Shown: piece after piece, positions 58,170 through 64,000 of the stretch | How positions within the stretch are numbered: the stretch's first letter is position 1 | Layout of the letters: each line of letters begins with the position of its first letter | Source of the DNA: Cloeon dipterum | Taxonomy: Eukaryota > Arthropoda > Insecta > Ephemeroptera > Baetidae | DNA: 64,000 nt | Assembly (NCBI RefSeq): GCF_949628265.1 | Contig: NC_088786.1 | Coordinates: forward strand, 23,147,681 to 23,211,680 | Reading direction: 5' to 3' | Program-made: the position numbers and the translations under genes | The notes under the pieces: model-generated | What the model was told of the DNA's origin: nothing | The model's database searches: none | The model's input: the letters and a program-made list of their open reading frames with translations, nothing else

Positions 58170-61100
58170 ATGGAGACTGACGAGTCAACACCATTGCGCG
58201 TGACGGAGCCTGAAAGATCATACGTGTACATGTCGGCCAGGAACCGAGTGTACCGATCAAAAGTGCGACAGTTCCAGTGCTGCATTTGTGCTGGATTGCT
58301 GTGAGTAAATAAATCATTGTCATGCTGTCATGTTGCATGATCGATTCTTAGTTATGTTCGTCTGCGGTTTCTGCAATATCGTGCCTATAGACAATTAGCT
58401 GACGTCGTGAACCTGATAATTAAAAAATTGATTCTCCTATTGCGCGCTTCTCCAGTTTACTAATGATTGCTGGTAGCTGCGGTTGCGCTGTAATAATGTT
58501 ACTAGTGAAACAACAACTGAAATTTCAATAAATATTATCATATCAATAATTAACTCTTGAGAAACGATAATGATTGATTTAAATTCTATATAAAAGACTT
58601 AAAATCTAATTTATTGTAAAGTTATAGAGTACATATAAATTAAATGGGAATAATTCCTTTATATTATAAAAACGAGATTTTCAACAACTTTTATTTCATA
58701 ATATCTTAGACGTGGTGTAACCTCTCAAAACAATGTGAGAAATGTAAAGGGGGTAATTATTGCACATCACGATCGTTTGATTTTTTCATTTTTCTATTTC
58801 AGCGGCGTCTTTGTGCTCGCAATGATAATTACCGTTGCCTATATGGTAAACCATGATGTTGATGATCAGCCCTCTGAGCTAGAAACAAATAGCTCCACAA
58901 TCACTCCTTTGCAAGAGTTAAAAATGCTCTTAATGTCACCAAATTTTATGAAAGGTAATAAATTAATCTCAATCACGCTGCGTGCAATTGAAACTAATTT
59001 AACGTAGACACCGAGAATTTGCGAATTCCCGTCAGCGGCTACAACTCAGTTGAGCTCAACGAAGCCTTTATCAAAGCGGAGGCAGATGTGGACAAGAGCT
59101 TGCAGGATGAGAAGAACAACCCCGCTGTTCCCCTACCGCCTAACCACCCCAGCAACCTGCATCAGAAAGTCATGTACAGTTCGCCTAACGCGCTCAAGGC
59201 ATCAAAAACTGGACAGATCATCTTGGCAGCAACAAAAAATATTTACAAGTAAAGTGTAGCATTTATTTCGCCACACTTCGAGTTCAGATATTTTTTGTTT
59301 AAACTAAACATCATTTGATTAAAAACTCGTGATACAATAGTGTTAATTTTTGAAATGTGGATTTTTTTATTAGTAATTAATTATATCTGATTGAGAAACA
59401 TAAAAATAAATAAATAATCACGTTATTACAGGGACAAATGGACTACTGGCGGGTGGACTGGTCGCGGACCCAAACTTCCTTCCTCTAAGTGGGTGTCTTC
59501 AGAATGGTGTCCAGCAAAAGAAGACGTGTTATCAAACTGCGACCCTGCGTCTCCTTACAGGACAATCGACGGCACATGCAACAATTTGGTCAACCCGGAG
59601 TACGGCGTGACCATGAAACCATTCCGCAGGCTCATGCCGCCTGCCTACGGAGATGGTATTACATCAGATATGATTTGTCCATTTTGGTACTTTAAGGAAA
59701 AGGCCTGGTCTTAAAAGCGGAAATGAATGGTAGCCAAGTGAAAATGACTGAAATAGTACAAAATACTACAATTTTATAATCCTTTACAAGTCAAACGAGT
59801 TCGTTGCCGCATCGAGTCTATTTTTAGCGCTTAGGAGAGATTTTTGAAAGCACGCTCGTTAAAATACACGCGCACGACACATTTTGCACTATAAATAGCC
59901 TATGTCTGTTTGGCCTTGGTCCCAACTTTCCATTTAAAAAAAACCTTGCGCACAGATAGATTTCTGGTTGAACTAGATCAGAATAATCGTTGCTTCAATA
60001 TTTTGCGATAATCAATATTCTGGGATACATATTTTCATAATTTTTAATATGATAATTATGATAGTTAAATTATATTTTTTATTTTTGCTAATCATCCAGA
60101 AAAGTATGGAAGTTTATGTGTGTAAGGAAGTACGAGCTACAATGATCATAATATTCATTTACAGGAATTTCCTCGCCAAGAGTGTCTACTGGATCTAAGC
60201 CATTACCGTCCGCCCGCGAAGTGAGCATCATCGTACACCGTCCCACCTACAAGAACGACCCTCACTTTACAGTAGTGCTTGCAGTTTGGGGCCAGTTTGT
60301 CGATCATGATTTCACGGCCACCGCTCTGAGTCGAAGTAAGAAAAAAAGCAATACTGATTTTACTACCATACACGTCTAAATCAACTATAGTAAATAATTG
60401 CATGCGATTCGTAAAAATTTGTAGAAATAATTTTCAGTATTATGCAGTATTCATTTCAACAAAAAATGCCCAGCCATGCTTGCGTTTCTTAAATTAACTT
60501 GACAGTAAAAAGATCTAGTATAAGGCGGAATGTGGCTATTTCGCCTAAGTTAACTTGATGAGACCGTTTTCGTAATCCCGCAGCATATCAACTTCATTTT
60601 CATAGCGTGGACGCATGGAGGCTTAGACCAAACCGGTTTCTTATTTATTCGTTTCTATTTTTTTCATTCAGGAGCTGACGGCCAGGCAATCACATGCTGC
60701 AACACTGTGTGGCAGCATCCTGAGTGTTTCCCAGTTCCCCTTAGCGCAGGAGACCCCTTCTACCATCAGTATAATATCACGTGCATGGATTTCGTGCGCT
60801 CCGCACCGGCACCGTCTTGTTCTCTAGGTTTGTTGAAATAAATTAAATCAGCAAAAAAATCAAAAGTGTTTGAAGACACCAAAAATGTTAATTATTAGAT
60901 ATTTATTTGGAGAATTTCTATTAATGAAAACAATTTTATATAAATAATGCTATTTTTTATGTCAGATTAAATAATTGGTGCACACATTCTGCCAATGAAT
61001 CTAAATAAAAAATTACTCTTAGGTCCAAGAGAGCAATTCAACCAAGTGACTCCTTACATCGACGGTTCAGTCGTCTATGGCGCCGACAAAAATTTGGAGT

Positions 61101-64000
61101 CAGAGTTGAGGACTTTCACTGATGGCCTTTTGGTTTCGTCTCGCTCGGCGGACGGCCGGGAACTTTTGCCCGTCGACCGCACTCCTAAGGACGGCTGCAA
61201 CCAGGCCGAGGAGGCGGCCAAGGGCCGCTACTGTTTCAAGTCCGGCGACGCCCGCGCCAACGAGAATCTCCACCTCACGACACTGCACTTGATTTTCTCC
61301 AGAGAACACAACAGGCTGGCTACAGAGCTGAAAAAGCGAAACCCCACTTGGTCTGACGAGAAATTATACCAAGAGGCAAGGAAAATTGTTGGAGCAGAGA
61401 TGCAGCACGTTCACTACAACGAATTCTTACCTGTTGTTCTTGGTAATTGCAATTTTTAAGAAGTAGAGAGTGTAATTAAAAACTGATTACTTGGCATTTC
61501 AGGAAAGGACCTGGCTAATGACCTAAACATTACGTCGGAGGCGAACGGATATTATCATGGATATGATCCAACTGTTAATCCTCAAATTGCAAATGAATTT
61601 GCTTCTTGCGCGTTCCGTTTCGGTCACACACTTATGCAGGTAATATAAAAATGAATGAAAATATAAGAATCCATAAATTTATATTCTATGCACGCGTTAA
61701 GTTAATAGGTGGGTCGTAATATGAATGGAATAATTTTTAATATAATTATTTGCTGTATTTTAAATGGTAAAATTTTGTTAGGAGTACGCCAATTCAATCT
61801 TTAATTTTATAAAAATCTGGATTTGTTTTAGGGCTTAATTAGAATGATTTCTGGGGACACAAGCAGCGAAGACTATGTTCAGCTGCACAAAATGCTGTTC
61901 AATCCGTTCGGACTTTACGAGAAGGGCTACATTGAAAAGACGTTGAGAGGCGCCACACGGACGGGCATGAACAAACCTGGCAGCTCTGTTTCTCCCGAGG
62001 TTTGGATATTATTATGAGATAAGGTTTTATTTTTATTAATTAAATTTCACATTTAGCTCCAAGGAAATTTATTCAAGCCACAATCTGGTCCTTGCGGACT
62101 TGATCTTGTGTCATTGAATATCCAGCGCGGACGCGATCAGGGCCTACCACCTTATCCCGCCTGGAGAGAGCACTGTGGATTTAAACGACCTACTACGTTT
62201 GAAGATCTTGAAGAAATTATGGATACGGAGTCAGTGGACCGTATGAAGACTATGTACAACACAGTAGATGACATCGATCCTTACACTGGTCTTTTGTCTG
62301 AAACACCTGTTACTACCTCTGGAATTTTGGGACCAACTGCAACTTGCGTAATTTCTGACCAGTTTGTTCGTCTTAAAAAAGGAGACAGATTTTGGTATGA
62401 GACACCTTCGGCACCACAAGCTTTCAGCCCAGGTTGGTGACATTTATATTTTGTGAAATATTGTATATTATATTCAATAATATTGCCACACAAATTAACA
62501 ATCGCCTTATTATTTTGTTTTAGCTCAACTGAACGAATTAAAAAAGGTTTCTCTTTCGTCTCTGTTGTGTGACAACACGGACACGCTCGAAGAGGTGCAG
62601 CCTCTCTCAATGCAAGCGATTACAACAGAAAACGCCATCACCCCATGTGCAAATCTCCCTAGACCCAATCTGGACGCGTGGATTGAAATGCCGTCCGTTC
62701 ATCTCGTTCAGTTCTCGGGCATTAGACCAAGACCACTTCCCAATATTGAAGAGTTGGACAGGATTCCTCGAGATCCGACCGAACCAGTCAGCCGCAAACC
62801 AACGAAAAACGAATTGGTCGTCGGCGCCACAGCTGTGGCTGGCTCGGTGACTGCGTCCTTTGACGGAGGCCCTACTGAGACCCTCTGGGATGGCACGCTA
62901 CCCACGACCATCCCCACCGATTTCATCAACCAGGTGCTGCCTCCGGATGGTGAGCCGCTTACGCCACTCGACCCCGCCTTGATCGACCACAGAGCTGGTA
63001 TCATTTGGACCGGCTCGGTCGACTTGATTGGCACCAACAGGCTTCAGCTTACCGCTTCTTTCTCTGTGCCCGTCTTCATGAAGGGCATGGGATACACGCA
63101 GAAATGGTGGAATGGAAACGCAAAAGTCCAACTCAATGTCAACTGGAACACAACTGAACTGGCTGGACAGGCCTTGGGTGACTTTTTCACACCGATTGCC
63201 TTGCGCATGAACACGAGCGATGAAGGCATTGGCGCTGTGCCAATTCTTTCTACTTCGACGGTCTCCTCCATGCGATTTCCAGTCTTGATGCGAGGCACCT
63301 TTAATTTCGACCACTCAGAATTTTACTGGAACGGAAATGTGACGATAATTTATCCACCCAAGCCCAAGCCGATTCTACAAATGCCATACAGTGGCTCTTC
63401 TTACTGGGGCACACCGTACGTTCGTCCTCCTCCGAGGTTGGTGATCGGCGGCAGTGCAGAGACTGGAAGCATTAGTGCCTCTTACGATGGTGGGCCGTCT
63501 CAGACATTATGGGATGGAACATTCCCACTCTCCATTCCATCGCCCTTCCTCGACCGAAAGCTGCCTGCGGGCACCGTTCTTCCTCCACCAGACCCAACCG
63601 TGCCAGTCGAGCACCGCGGCGGTGCCTTCTGGAACGGGAAAGTTGATATAAACGAAAACGACCAACTGGTGCTGACCGCAACTTTCTCCATGCCCGTTTT
63701 CCTCCACGTCACAGGCGTTTTTGGACCTGCAGTACAGAAATGGTGGTCCGGCAATGCCGAAATCACCATCAACATAAACTGGAACACAACTGAGATACAC
63801 GGCTTGCCAGATGCGAAATACTTCACTCCTCTTTCATTTAGGCAGATCGCGAAATTCGGTCCAAGCCACCCGTACCGCTTCTTGTCGACAACCGACCCCA
63901 ATTCATTAGACAAAACCGCGCCTACTCCCCTGCCAACTTTCCCGATAATTCTCCAAGGCGATTACAATACGGACCACAGCCAATTCCTCTGGAATGGAAA
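58170..64000 (+). CDS. Membrane-anchored haem peroxidase with C-terminal repeats (3' end outside window)
   Basis: Eleven exons: 58170-58300, 58803-58954, 59008-59248, 59432-59655, 60165-60335, 60672-60827, 61023-61442, 61503-61639, 61832-61999, 62057-62432, 62524 to beyond 64000. In phase they give 1217 residues so far. A type II signal anchor (about 37-57, [15 protein letters not shown]) follows a ~36-residue cytoplasmic tail, so the enzyme should face outside or the secretory lumen. The animal-peroxidase domain (about 205-800) shows [10 protein letters not shown], the distal His in QFVDHDF (H297), the catalytic Arg block SREHNRLA, the proximal His in FRFGHTLM (H540) and [13 protein letters not shown]. 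It resembles insect chorion-type peroxidases, which use H2O2 to oxidise or cross-link tyrosines. After it, exon 11 encodes two ~208-residue repeats (from about 822 and 1030) that I do not recognise, and the frame is still open at the edge. Confidence 0.93.
62811..64000 (+). repeat. Two ~208-residue protein repeats in the peroxidase tail
   Basis: The first repeat starts near 62811 and the second near 63435, a period of 624 nt. Shared landmarks in order are DGGP followed by TLWDGT, a Pro-rich stretch with a DP, HRAG or HRGG, LTA-FS-PVF, QKWW-GNA, NWNTTE, FFTP or YFTP, a G-(T/D) pair, and DHS-F-WNG. Both have an N-glycosylation sequon at NTT. The alternating hydrophobic pattern suggests beta strands. 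The second copy may continue past the window, and more copies may follow. Confidence 0.85.

Overview
This is arthropod, most probably insect, nuclear DNA. It is AT-rich, its genes have many short introns (about 50-60 bp), and the recognisable products are animal proteins, several with clear Drosophila counterparts. Exon coordinates come from splice consensus, reading phase and remembered family sequences; no search was run.

Layout. 1-13,697 has no recognisable gene: an (AG)n microsatellite, one perfect hairpin, and otherwise non-coding DNA that may be a long 5' intron of the next gene. 13,698-15,796 (+) is the C-terminal part of mitoguardin (Miga). 19,500-24,770 (+) is a complete SLC7 amino-acid transporter light chain of 9 exons and 501 aa. 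25,695-27,432 holds four intron-containing tRNA-Tyr(GTA) genes. 28,164-30,704 (+) is a Cngl-type cyclic-nucleotide-gated channel (11 exons, 667 aa), tail to tail with Rlip/RalBP1 at 30,803-34,327 (-, 11 exons, 625 aa).

34,546-51,638 is one 17.1-kb Mutator-superfamily DNA transposon, flanked by the 9-bp direct repeat TATTTATAA, with nearly identical inverted repeats of about 4.2 kb. From the outside inwards each inverted repeat contains palindromic ~44-bp minisatellite units, a GC-rich block with a YY1-like motif, an array of 174-bp tandem units, and a 1.44-kb module with its own inverted ends and a tRNA-like segment. The unique core carries one 12-exon minus-strand gene (1,282 aa). Its reading phase runs without a break through a MULE DDE transposase, a SWIM zinc finger, an acidic linker, a Ulp1/C48-type cysteine protease and a PHD finger. 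A truncated Penelope-like retroelement sits at the inner edge of the left inverted repeat.

51,648-58,169 is mostly non-coding, with one SINE-like repeat. 58,170 to the window end (+) is a membrane-anchored animal haem peroxidase with an unusual C-terminal extension: two repeats of about 208 aa, which I do not recognise, running off the edge.

The host genes are functionally unrelated neighbours (mitochondrial fusion, amino-acid uptake, channel, Ral signalling, peroxidase). Four copies of one dispersed SINE-like family lie between them. The two strongest candidates for something undescribed are the transposase-protease-PHD fusion inside its composite inverted repeats, and the peroxidase tail repeats.
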